Shown here one piece after another: positions 23,008 to 31,407 of a DNA stretch of 49,837 bases. The DNA is taken from NCBI GenBank assembly GCA_947385365.1, contig CANDKT010000003.1, positions 1 to 49,837 on the forward strand, in the 5' to 3' direction. The DNA is from an uncultured Bacillota bacterium (GTDB lineage: Bacteria; Bacillota; Clostridia; Oscillospirales; Oscillospiraceae). Made by a program: the position numbers and the translations under genes. Position 1 is the stretch's first letter. Every line of letters begins with the position of its first letter. The notes under the pieces were generated by a model. It did not search any database, was not told where the DNA came from, and saw nothing but the letters and a program-made list of their open reading frames with translations.

Positions 23008-24746
23008 AGGAACTGATGTTAGGGAACGCGGCGGTAGCGCGCGGGTTGTATGAAGCGGGGTGCAGTGTGGTGTCGAGTTACCCAGGCACGCCGAGTACGG
23101 AGATCACGGAGGAAGCGGTAAAGTTTCCGGAGATTTATTGTGAGTGGGCGCCGAACGAGAAGGTAGCGATGGAGGTAGCGTTTGGGGCGAGTTTAGCGGG
23201 CAAGCGGGCGTTTTGTGCGATGAAGCACGTAGGCTTGAACGTAGCGGCGGACCCTTTGTTTACGATGTCGTACACAGGGGTGAACGCGGGGTTAGTGATT
23301 GGGGTAGCGGATGATGCAGGGATGCACTCCTCGCAGAACGAGCAAGACTCGCGGCGACACGCGGTAGCGGCGAAGGTACCGATGTTGGAGCCTTCGGATT
23401 CGGCGGAAGCGTTAGAGTTTGCGAAGCTGGCGTATGATCTGTCGGAGGGTTTTGACACGCCGGTGTTGCTGAAGATGTGTACGCGGGTAGCGCACTCGCA
23501 GTCGTTGGTGGAGCTGACGGAGCGGGAAGAACCGGAGATGAAGCCCTATGAGAAGCGAATCGCGAAGTATGTGATGATGCCGGGGAATGCGATCAAGCGA
23601 CATCCTTTTGTAGAGGAGCGGACGCGGAAGCTGCGTGAGTGGGCGGAGACGTCCTCAGTGAACCGGGTAGAGATGGGCGGGACGGACGTAGGGATTATCA
23701 CGTCGTCGACGTCGTATCAGTATGTGAAGGAAGTATTTGGGGACAGCGTGTCGGTGTTGAAGCTAGGCATGGCGAACCCGCTGCCGGTGAAGCTGATCCG
23801 GGATTTTGCGTCCAAGGTGAAGCGTCTGGTGGTGGTGGAGGAGCTGGACCCGATCATAGAGGACCACTGCAAGGCGTTAGGGCTGACGGTATCGGGGAAA
23901 GACGTGTTGCCGTTGGAGGGAGAGTTCTCGCAGAATCTGATTGCGGAGAAGTTAGGCGGAACGGTACATAAGGGCCGGGCGATAGAGGATGCGATTCCGC
24001 CCCGACCGCCGGTGATGTGCGCGGGGTGCCCACACCGGGGGCTGTTTTACACGCTGAGCAAGAACAAGTGTACGGTATTGGGAGACATTGGCTGTTACAC
24101 GTTGGGGGCAGTCGCGCCGTTAGGAGCGATGGACATGACGTTGTGCATGGGGGCGTCGATATCGGCGATACACGGGTTCAACAAGGCGCGAGGCGCGGAG
24201 TCGGAGGGCAAGACGGTCGCGGTGATAGGCGATTCGACGTTCATGCACTCTGGGATGACGGGCCTGGCGAATATTGCGTACAACCAGTCCAATTCGACGG
24301 TGATTATTCTGGACAATTCGATCACGGGTATGACGGGCCACCAGCAGAACCCGACGACGGGGTATAACATCAAGGGGGACCCGGCGGGGAAGATTGATTT
24401 GGAAGCGTTGTGTCGAGCGATGGGGTTCCGACGGGTTCGGGTAGTGGACCCTTACGATTTGCAGGCATGTGATGCAGCGTTGAAGGAGGAGCTGGCGGCG
24501 GAGGAGGCGTCGGTAATCATCAGCCGCCGTCCGTGTGCATTGTTGAAGTATGTGAAGCACGAAGCGCCGTTGGAGGTAGACGGAGACAAGTGCGTAGGCT
24601 GCCGCAGCTGCATGAAGATTGGGTGTCCAGCGATATCGGTCAAGTTGGGCAAGGCGCGGGTTGACGCGACGTTGTGCGTAGGCTGTGGAGTATGCGAGCA
24701 GCTGTGCAGAGTGGATGCGTTTCGCAGTGTGAAGAAGGAGGGCTGA
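23004..24746 (+). CDS. iorA: Indolepyruvate:ferredoxin oxidoreductase alpha subunit
   Basis: 580 residues. Pyrimidine domain of the 2-oxoacid oxidoreductase family at the N-terminus (SSYPGTPSTEITEEAV, WAPNEKVAMEVAFGASLAG), TPP-binding domain at about 325-500 (GDIGCYTLGAVAPLGAMD, GDSTFMHSG) and a C-terminal 2[4Fe-4S] ferredoxin domain (CVGCRSCMKIGCP and CVGCGVCEQLC). It oxidatively decarboxylates aryl pyruvates to aryl-acetyl-CoA with reduction of ferredoxin. Pairs with IorB, 3 nt downstream. The first cluster motif CxxCxxCxxxxCP has a slightly long last spacing. Confidence 0.97.
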   Translation: MKELMLGNAAVARGLYEAGCSVVSSYPGTPSTEITEEAVKFPEIYCEWAPNEKVAMEVAFGASLAGKRAFCAMKHVGLNVAADPLFTMSYTGVNAGLVIGVADDAGMHSSQNEQDSRRHAVAAKVPMLEPSDSAEALEFAKLAYDLSEGFDTPVLLKMCTRVAHSQSLVELTEREEPEMKPYEKRIAKYVMMPGNAIKRHPFVEERTRKLREWAETSSVNRVEMGGTDVGIITSSTSYQYVKEVFGDSVSVLKLGMANPLPVKLIRDFASKVKRLVVVEELDPIIEDHCKALGLTVSGKDVLPLEGEFSQNLIAEKLGGTVHKGRAIEDAIPPRPPVMCAGCPHRGLFYTLSKNKCTVLGDIGCYTLGAVAPLGAMDMTLCMGASISAIHGFNKARGAESEGKTVAVIGDSTFMHSGMTGLANIAYNQSNSTVIILDNSITGMTGHQQNPTTGYNIKGDPAGKIDLEALCRAMGFRRVRVVDPYDLQACDAALKEELAAEEASVIISRRPCALLKYVKHEAPLEVDGDKCVGCRSCMKIGCPAISVKLGKARVDATLCVGCGVCEQLCRVDAFRSVKKEG

Positions 24747-24749
24747 GGA

Positions 24750-25322
24750 ATGGAGACGAAGAACATTATGATTGTGGGGGTCGGCGGCCAAGGCTCTCTG
24801 TTAGCGAGCAAGCTGCTGGGGCATTTACTGATGGAGCAAGGGTACGACGTGAAGGTATCGGAGGTCCACGGGATGTCGCAGCGCGGCGGGAGTGTTGTGA
24901 CGTATGTACGGTACGGGGAGAAGGTCCACTCGCCGGTGATTGACGAGGGGGAAGCGGACTATATCGTATCGTTTGAGCTGTTGGAGGCGGCGCGCTGGCT
25001 GAGTTATTTGAAGCCGGACGGGCAGATTGTGACGTCGACGCAGCAGATCGACCCGATGCCGGTGATTACGGGGGCGGCGGCTTACCCGGAAGGCTTAGTG
25101 GAGAAGATGCGGGCGACGGGAGCGAAGGTGGACGCGTTGGACTGTCTGGCGTTGGCTGAGCGGGCAGGGTCGTCGAAAGCGGTAAACATTGTGCTGATGG
25201 GACGTCTGTCGCATTATTTTGATTTGCCGGAGGAAGCGTGGCAGAGGTCGTTGGAAGCGATGGTGCCGCGGAAGTTTCTGGAGTTGAACAAGCGGGCGTT
25301 TGCACTGGGGAAGGAGGCGTAG
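24750..25322 (+). CDS. iorB: Indolepyruvate:ferredoxin oxidoreductase beta subunit
   Basis: 190 residues, the gamma-type catalytic domain of 2-oxoacid oxidoreductases: IMIVGVGGQGSLLASKLLGH near the N-terminus and VSEVHGMSQRGGSVVTYVRY next. It completes the IorAB heterodimer that converts indolepyruvate or phenylpyruvate to the acyl-CoA. Closely packed in the operon, with the next frame starting 2 nt after its stop. Confidence 0.97.
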   Translation: METKNIMIVGVGGQGSLLASKLLGHLLMEQGYDVKVSEVHGMSQRGGSVVTYVRYGEKVHSPVIDEGEADYIVSFELLEAARWLSYLKPDGQIVTSTQQIDPMPVITGAAAYPEGLVEKMRATGAKVDALDCLALAERAGSSKAVNIVLMGRLSHYFDLPEEAWQRSLEAMVPRKFLELNKRAFALGKEA

Positions 25323-25324
25323 AG

Positions 25325-25702
25325 GTGGGACTGTTCTCATTTCTGGGGAAGCTGTTCGGCGGGAGGAAAACGGAGACAGGGACGGTCGGGCAGGAACACG
25401 CGCTCCGGGAATTTTTGGATCAAGCGTTGCCGAAGTCGTATGTAAGGTCGAAGTTGTACGCGGTAGCGATTGTGCGGTCAGGCGGGGAATACGCGGCGCG
25501 GGTCACGTTGGACATGCAGGCGGACGGGTCGGACTACGGGGGATTTTCGGAGGAGGACTATGAGAATCTGTCGGAGCTGGAGTCGTCGTATTTGATGGAG
25601 CAGTTGGAGGACCCGCCGGTACCGGTCCGGGTAACGTTTGACATGGTGTTTGACGGAGGGCGGAAGATCACGATGGAGCAGGGCCGCATAGCGGCGAAGT
25701 AG
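25325..25702 (+). CDS. Hypothetical protein in the iorAB operon, 125 aa
   Basis: GTG start with GGAAGGAGG inside the iorB end. Short amphipathic N-terminus (GLFSFLGKLFGGRK), then an alpha/beta domain with acidic stretches (DYGGFSEEDYENLSELESS) and a last strand pair VPVRVTFDMVFDGGRKITME. No family recognised. Tight coupling to iorB suggests an accessory role or a hitch-hiking gene. Confidence 0.75.
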   Translation: MGLFSFLGKLFGGRKTETGTVGQEHALREFLDQALPKSYVRSKLYAVAIVRSGGEYAARVTLDMQADGSDYGGFSEEDYENLSELESSYLMEQLEDPPVPVRVTFDMVFDGGRKITMEQGRIAAK

Positions 25703-25772
25703 GCAAGGTTTTCGTCTTTTTCTTGGGTTAAGGAGAGGGCGAGAAACAGTAAATTGGAAAGGAATGGTTCTC

Positions 25773-27074
25773 ATGGAGAGATACTATCAGCCGGAGATCG
25801 AGACGGCGTCGCGGGAGCAGATCAAGGCGTGGCAAGACGAGCGATTGGTGAAGCAGGTGAGGCATGTATGGGAAAACGTGCCGTATTATCGGAAGAAGAT
25901 GGAGGAGAAGGGGGTAAGTCCGGAGGACATCCGGAGCAGTGATGATTTGCACAAGCTGCCGTTTCTGAGCAAGGCGGACTTGCGGGAAGCGTACCCTTAT
26001 GGATTGGTAGCGGTGCCGTTGCGGGATTGCGTGCGGATACAGTCGACGTCAGGGACGACTGGGAAGCGGGTAGTCGCGTTTTACACGCAGCACGACCTGG
26101 ACTTATGGGAAGAGTGCTGTGCCCGAGCGATTGTGGCGGCGGGAGGCACGAATGAAGATGTGTGTCAAGTGTCGTATGGTTACGGGTTATTCACGGGCGG
26201 GCCTGGGCTGAACGGAGGTTCGCACAAGGTAGGGTGTCTGACGATCCCGACGTCGTCGGGGAACACGGAGCGGCAGATCATGTTCATCCGGGACTTATCG
26301 GCGACGATTTTGTGTTGTACGCCGTCGTATGCGGCGTACATTGGGGAGACGATGAAGGAGATGGGTCTGACCCCGGAACAAATCCCTCTCAAGGCCGGTA
26401 TTTTCGGCGCAGAGGCGTGGAGTGAGGAAATGCGTCAGGACATCCAGAACACTTTGGGCATCAAGGCTTATGACATCTACGGACTGACGGAGCTGTCCGG
26501 TCCTGGCGTGTCCTTTGAGTGTTCCGCGCAGACGGGGATGCACATCAACGAGGATCATTTCATTGCGGAGATCATCGACCCGGAGACGGGGGAAGTGTTG
26601 CCGGAGGGCAGTCAAGGGGAACTGGTGTTCACGTCGATCACGAAGGAAGCGTTTCCGTTGATCCGGTATCGGACGCGGGACATCTGCACGCTGACGCGTG
26701 CGGCGTGTCCATGCGGACGGACGCACGTAAAGATGACGAAGCCGCAGGGCCGGACGGATGATATGCTGATTATCCGGGGTGTGAACGTATTCCCGTCGCA
26801 GATTGAGACGGTGTTGTTGAACCACGGGTATCCGGCGAATTATCAGATTATCGTGGACCGGGTAAAGAGTACGGACACGTTGGACGTGCAGGTAGAGATG
26901 ACGCCGGAGATGTTCACAGACAACCTGGGCGAGATCAACCGGCGTCAGAAGGAGCTGGTAGACGGGTTACGTTCGATGCTTGGGTTAGCGGCGAAGGTAA
27001 CGTTAGTCGCGCCGAAGTCGATTGTACGCAGTGAAGGGAAAGCAGTGCGTGTAATTGACAAGCGGAAGATATAA
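25773..27074 (+). CDS. Phenylacetate-CoA ligase
   Basis: 433 residues, ANL adenylating enzyme of the PaaK type. IQSTSGTTGKR is the ATP-binding P-loop, YGLTELSGPGVSFEC the aryl/adenylate motif, RYRTRD and RTDDMLIIRGVNVFPSQIE the hinge region, and K in EGKAVRVIDKR the C-terminal catalytic lysine region. In operons with iorAB it usually works on arylacetates, as an ATP-forming ligase run either way: in fermentation it could release arylacetate from the CoA ester with energy gain. ATG at 25773 chosen for its spacing from GGAAAGG. An unusual internal codon-use patch lies at about 26360-26560. Confidence 0.95.
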   Translation: MERYYQPEIETASREQIKAWQDERLVKQVRHVWENVPYYRKKMEEKGVSPEDIRSSDDLHKLPFLSKADLREAYPYGLVAVPLRDCVRIQSTSGTTGKRVVAFYTQHDLDLWEECCARAIVAAGGTNEDVCQVSYGYGLFTGGPGLNGGSHKVGCLTIPTSSGNTERQIMFIRDLSATILCCTPSYAAYIGETMKEMGLTPEQIPLKAGIFGAEAWSEEMRQDIQNTLGIKAYDIYGLTELSGPGVSFECSAQTGMHINEDHFIAEIIDPETGEVLPEGSQGELVFTSITKEAFPLIRYRTRDICTLTRAACPCGRTHVKMTKPQGRTDDMLIIRGVNVFPSQIETVLLNHGYPANYQIIVDRVKSTDTLDVQVEMTPEMFTDNLGEINRRQKELVDGLRSMLGLAAKVTLVAPKSIVRSEGKAVRVIDKRKI

Positions 27075-27094
27075 GCGGTTAGGAGGGAAACGCA

Positions 27095-27529
27095 GTGAGC
27101 ATCAAGCAGATTTCGGTATTTGTGGAGAACACGCCGGGGGCGTTGTACGCGATGACGGGCGTGCTGGCGCAGAACAAGGTTGACATGCGGGCGTTCACGC
27201 TGGCGGAGACGAGCGACTTTGGGATAGCGCGGATTATCGTAGATAATGTGTACGCGGCGACGACGGTGTTGAAGGACGCGGGGTATGTCCACTCGGTGGC
27301 GCCGGTGCTGGGGGTAGCGGTGCCGAACGAGCCGGGGGGATTGAACCGGGTATTGCAAGCGCTGACGGACGCGCGGGTCAACGTAGAGTATATGTACGTA
27401 TTCCAGGGCCGGCAGAATAGTGGGAACGCGTATATGATTTTCCGGGTTGCGGACAATGCGGCGGCGGAAGGGTCGCTGGCGGCCCGAGGGATACGGGTTC
27501 TGGAGCAGGAGGACATAGAGAAGCTCTGA
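27095..27529 (+). CDS. Tandem ACT-domain protein
   Basis: 144 residues, two ACT domains (ISVFVENTPGALYAMTGVLA and VAVPNEPGGLNRVLQALTDA). ACT pairs bind amino acids and regulate enzymes. This family is typically encoded beside phenylacetate-CoA ligase and iorAB in anaerobes and is thought to sense aromatic amino acids. GTG start with AGGAGG, 20 nt after the ligase. A stable hairpin follows. Confidence 0.93.
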   Translation: MSIKQISVFVENTPGALYAMTGVLAQNKVDMRAFTLAETSDFGIARIIVDNVYAATTVLKDAGYVHSVAPVLGVAVPNEPGGLNRVLQALTDARVNVEYMYVFQGRQNSGNAYMIFRVADNAAAEGSLAARGIRVLEQEDIEKL

Positions 27530-27539
27530 TTTTTGTAAA

Positions 27540-27569
27540 GACGGCTCCCCTGGGATCGGGGGAGCCGTC
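27540..27569 (+). terminator. Hairpin after ACT gene
   Basis: 11-bp perfect stem GACGGCTCCCC with GGGGAGCCGTC, no T-tract. Could be an attenuating or processing site between the aromatic operon and the dehydrogenase. Confidence 0.5.
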
Positions 27570-27603
27570 CCTATAGGGCGAGTTATGAGGAAGGGATGGA
27601 TTT

Positions 27604-28542
27604 ATGAAGGAATACGTTTTGAACTTACTACCGGTGAAGGAGGAAGAGAAGGGGATTTTCGAGCGGATCGCGCCGGGAGCGGAACACGTATATGCGCGGA
27701 GCAGCACAGTGACGGCGGAGCAGATGGGGCAAGCGACGGTATTGTTTGGGTGGCCGCGGCCGGAGCGGTTGAAGGAAGCGGTGCGGTTGAAGTGGTTTCA
27801 GACGATGTGGGCTGGTTCGGACGAGTACGCAGGGAAGGTGCCGGAAGGGGTACGGTTCACGACGTCCAGCGGGACGAACAGCCGGAGTGTTGCGGAGCAT
27901 ATGCTGGCGAGTGTGTTAGCGTTGTGCCGGGGACTGCCGGGGTATCGGGACAACCAGCGGGCGAAGGTGTGGCGGGATGGAGGTGCGGCGAAGACGCTGT
28001 TAGGGAGTACTGTGTTGGTTGTAGGAGCGGGGCACGTTGGCGGGGTATTTGGGAAGCTGTGCCAAGGATTAGGGGCGCGGACGGTAGGATTGAAGCGGAG
28101 TATTTCGGGCTTACCGGACGGGTTTGACGAGATTTTTCCGATGGGGAGTTTGAACGAACTGCTTCCGCGGGCGGATGTAGTGGCGTTGATTTTGCCGCAC
28201 GCGCCGGAGACGGCAGGTATGATGGATGCGGAGCGGATTGGGTTGATGAAGGACGACGCGATATTGGTAAGTGCGGGGCGAGGTTCGGTGCTGGACCAGG
28301 AGGCGTTAGCGGAGGCGATGGCGGCGGGGAAGCTGTGGGGAGCGGCGTTGGACGTGACGGAGCCGGAGCCGTTGCCGGAGGGCAGTCCGCTGTGGGAGAT
28401 ACCGAACTTACTGCTGACGCCGCATGTAGCGGGAGGGATGCGGTTAGAGATCACGCGGAAGGCGTGTATTGAGCTGGCGCAGGAGAACTTACGGCGTTAT
28501 TTTGCGGGGGAGCCGCTGATTAATGAGGTTCGAGTTAGATAG
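27604..28542 (+). CDS. D-2-hydroxyacid dehydrogenase (NAD-binding)
   Basis: 312 residues. Rossmann motif VLVVGAGHVGGVFGKLCQ (about 137-155), Arg in SAGRGSVLDQ, acid in DVTEPEPLP and His in TPHVAGG, the catalytic triad of the family. It should reduce a 2-oxoacid to the D-hydroxyacid, or the reverse, with NAD(P)H. Next to iorAB and the arylacetate ligase, an aryl pyruvate substrate (phenyl- or indolelactate formation) is attractive but unproven; phosphoglycerate-like substrates are also possible. Confidence 0.92.
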   Translation: MKEYVLNLLPVKEEEKGIFERIAPGAEHVYARSSTVTAEQMGQATVLFGWPRPERLKEAVRLKWFQTMWAGSDEYAGKVPEGVRFTTSSGTNSRSVAEHMLASVLALCRGLPGYRDNQRAKVWRDGGAAKTLLGSTVLVVGAGHVGGVFGKLCQGLGARTVGLKRSISGLPDGFDEIFPMGSLNELLPRADVVALILPHAPETAGMMDAERIGLMKDDAILVSAGRGSVLDQEALAEAMAAGKLWGAALDVTEPEPLPEGSPLWEIPNLLLTPHVAGGMRLEITRKACIELAQENLRRYFAGEPLINEVRVR

Positions 28543-28557
28543 GAGAACGAGGAGCGT

Positions 28558-29616
28558 ATGAATTTAACGGTTACGGTGAATCACCAGCAGTTGTTGGATG
28601 TGTTGTTGAACGTAGGGCTGATCCGGCCTGTATTCATTTGGGGTGCGCCAGGGATAGGGAAGTCGGCGATTGTGCAGAGTTTTGCGGAGAGTTTAGGGTT
28701 AGAGTGCGTATCGCTGTTAGGGAGCCAACTTGCGCCGGAGGACATCATCGGGGTGCCGCAGATAGAGGGAGGATTCAGCCGGTTTTGTCCGCCGCGGAGC
28801 ATTGCGCGGAAGGAGCCATACGTTTTATTTTTGGACGAGCTGAACGCGTGTTCGTCGGAGGTACAGAAGGCGTTTTATTCACTGATCCACGAGCGGCGGA
28901 TTGGGGAGTATCGTTTACCGGAAGGTTCGATTGTGGTAGGGGCGGGGAACCGGGCGCAGGACAATGCGATCACGCGGCCGATGTCGTCGGCTTTAGTAAA
29001 CCGGATGTTCCATGTGGAACTGATTGCGAGCGCGCGGTTATGGTTAGAGTGGGCGGCGGAGAACGGGATACATCCGTATGTATACGACTACATAGCGAGC
29101 CGGCCGGATCATTTATGGTCGAAGCCGCCGAAGAGTGAGGAACCGTTTTCGACGCCGCGTTCGTGGCATATGTTGAGCGACGCGATTTTGAGTTACGGGC
29201 CGGAGATCAAGGAAGAGAGCTTACGGATACTGGCGGCGGGGAGTTTAAGCCCGCAGCACGCGACGCAGTTTCTGGCGTACATACGGCAGGTACGGAGCCA
29301 GTACGCGTTGGACAAGATTCTGACGGGGGAGCAGGCGTGGCCGGAGAAGCCGGAGGAGCGGGACGTGTTGTATTTTCTGGCGCAATCGTTGCGGGCGCGA
29401 TTGGTGAAGGAATTGCCGTTGGAGCGGAGCCGGTTAAGCAATGACAGCCGTATTTTGGTGCTTCAGGCGAAGGACCGGCTGACGGAGCTGGCGGACATCA
29501 GTTTAGAGATCGCGCGGATGGCGGTGACGCCGGAGGACGGGCGGGAACTACCGGATTGGTTTGTGGTAGAGCTGTTTCGGGATCTGCCGCGTCTGGCGGA
29601 TAAGAGGAACGGTTGA
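28558..29616 (+). CDS. MoxR-type AAA+ ATPase
   Basis: 352 residues. Walker A GAPGIGKS (29-36), Walker B VLFLDE (89-94), sensor-type AGNRAQDNA near 132. Members are chaperone-like ATPases that act with VWA proteins encoded next door, often in metal-centre insertion or stress responses. The VWA/metallopeptidase gene begins 1 nt after its stop, so the two very probably function as one unit. Starts 15 nt after the dehydrogenase gene. Confidence 0.93.
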   Translation: MNLTVTVNHQQLLDVLLNVGLIRPVFIWGAPGIGKSAIVQSFAESLGLECVSLLGSQLAPEDIIGVPQIEGGFSRFCPPRSIARKEPYVLFLDELNACSSEVQKAFYSLIHERRIGEYRLPEGSIVVGAGNRAQDNAITRPMSSALVNRMFHVELIASARLWLEWAAENGIHPYVYDYIASRPDHLWSKPPKSEEPFSTPRSWHMLSDAILSYGPEIKEESLRILAAGSLSPQHATQFLAYIRQVRSQYALDKILTGEQAWPEKPEERDVLYFLAQSLRARLVKELPLERSRLSNDSRILVLQAKDRLTELADISLEIARMAVTPEDGRELPDWFVVELFRDLPRLADKRNG

Positions 29617-29617
29617 G

Positions 29618-31390
29618 ATGAAGGGGAAGCAGAAGAAGGCGAACCCGGCCTTGGAGGCGTTTGAAGCCGGGCGTGGTCTAGTGCAGAGAGATCCGGTGTT
29701 AGGGCCGCTGGTACGGGAAGCGAGGAGTCACTTTGACGACAGCTATCCGATGGCGCGGGGGGACTGGATATGGGTAGACGCCAACGGGGATTTATACGGG
29801 AACAGCCATCGCCGGGCAGAGCCGGGGGAATGGGCGTATGTGATCGGGCACTGTCTGTTACATTTAGCGTTGGGGCACATTCGGGAAGACAGGGACGGGG
29901 ATGTGTTGTGGAATGCGGCGTGTGATTGTGTCGTAGCGCGGTATTTGGCGGACTTACGGATAGGGAAGCCGCCGGGAGAGATGGCGGGGCCGCCGCCGTC
30001 GAACGCGCGGGAAGAGGAGACGTTGTGGCGATGGTTGAAGGAGAACCGGGACGCGGCGTATTTCGGGTATTCGACGATGAGCGGGGGCCGTGCGGACATG
30101 GTATGGAAGCCGCGGCAGCACTGGTGGGGTCAGCCGACGGACTGGCGTCAGCTATTTGCGGAGAGCTTGCGGGACGCTTTGCGGACGGCGGTGGACTACG
30201 CAGGGGGTGTGAATACCAAGCCGGGCGACTACAAGCGGATGGGGCCGGTTCAGCGGGCGCAGGAGTGGTTTCTGAGTCATTACCCGCTGTTAGGCGGGGT
30301 TGCGTCGGGGTTCCAGCTGGTGACGGAGACGTTGACGGTGCAGCGGATGGACATTCCCATTGCGGCGATTTCGTGTCATATGCGGGAGATCTATGTCAAC
30401 ACTGCGGCGAAGCTGACGGAGGAGGAGTGGCGGTTTGTGCTGGCGCATGAGTATCTTCATGCGGCGCTGTGCCATGAGCAGCGGTTAGGGAGCCGGGACC
30501 CGGAGTTGTGGAATGTGGCGTGTGATTATGTGATAAACCAATGGTTGCGGGACATGGAAGTTGGGTCGATGCCGGAAGGGTTGTTGTTTGACCCGGAGTT
30601 GAAGGAGCTGTCGGCGGAGAGCATTTACGATCTGCTGGTATTGAACATGCGGAAATACCGGCGTATGGCGCAGCGGGATATTTTATTTGGGCCGCCTGGT
30701 TGGATAAACGGGAAGGACGGGATAGATTTAGACACGTGGTGTCGTTCCGCGATTCAGCGGGGGTTAGACTACCATGAGGGGCACGACCGAGGATATTTAC
30801 CGGCGGGGTTAGTGGAAGAGATCCGGGCGTTGTCGCAGCCGCCGATCCCGTGGGATGTAAAGTTAGCGAAGTGGTTTGACGAGCGGTTTGAGCCGTTGGA
30901 GAAGCGGCGGACGTATGCGCGGCTAAGCCGGAGGCAGTCGTCGACGCCGGAGATACCGCGGCCGTCGTGGCGGTACGAGGAGGCGGCGCAGGCGGGCAGG
31001 ACGTTTGGGGTATTGCTGGACACGTCGGGATCTATGGACCGAGCGTTGTTAGCGGCGGCGTTGGGTTCGATCGCGAGCTACAGTGTGGCGCGGGACGTGA
31101 ACCGGGTACGGGTCGTGTTCTGTGATGCGGAGCCTTACGACCAAGGGTACATGGAGGCGGCGGATATTGCCGGGAGCGTCCGGGTACGGGGGCGTGGCGG
31201 AACGGTGCTTCAGCCTGGGGTGGAGCTGTTGGAACACGCGGAGGATTTCCCGAAAGAAGCGCCGCTGTTGGTGATTACGGACGGGGAGTGCGACCGTTTG
31301 AATCTCTATGGCCGGGACCACGCGTTTTTGGTGCCGCGGGGGAAAAGTTTACCATTTCCGCCGAAGGGGCCGATATTTTATTTAAGTTGA
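29618..31390 (+). CDS. VWA-like protein with duplicated metallopeptidase domain (DUF2201 type)
   Basis: 590 residues. Zincin-like helix H277EYLH281 with following H286 and NVACDYVINQWL makes a putative metallopeptidase. The N-terminal part repeats the same module in degenerate form: GH78CLLH82LALGH and NAACDCVVARYL, where the catalytic Glu is replaced by Cys. A VWA-like domain follows from about 463, with the MIDAS motif D468TSGS472. Paired with the MoxR ATPase upstream. Likely cytoplasmic (no signal). Peptidase activity and metal target unknown. Confidence 0.9.
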   Translation: MKGKQKKANPALEAFEAGRGLVQRDPVLGPLVREARSHFDDSYPMARGDWIWVDANGDLYGNSHRRAEPGEWAYVIGHCLLHLALGHIREDRDGDVLWNAACDCVVARYLADLRIGKPPGEMAGPPPSNAREEETLWRWLKENRDAAYFGYSTMSGGRADMVWKPRQHWWGQPTDWRQLFAESLRDALRTAVDYAGGVNTKPGDYKRMGPVQRAQEWFLSHYPLLGGVASGFQLVTETLTVQRMDIPIAAISCHMREIYVNTAAKLTEEEWRFVLAHEYLHAALCHEQRLGSRDPELWNVACDYVINQWLRDMEVGSMPEGLLFDPELKELSAESIYDLLVLNMRKYRRMAQRDILFGPPGWINGKDGIDLDTWCRSAIQRGLDYHEGHDRGYLPAGLVEEIRALSQPPIPWDVKLAKWFDERFEPLEKRRTYARLSRRQSSTPEIPRPSWRYEEAAQAGRTFGVLLDTSGSMDRALLAAALGSIASYSVARDVNRVRVVFCDAEPYDQGYMEAADIAGSVRVRGRGGTVLQPGVELLEHAEDFPKEAPLLVITDGECDRLNLYGRDHAFLVPRGKSLPFPPKGPIFYLS

Positions 31391-31407
31391 AGGGAGAATC
31401 TGGGATC

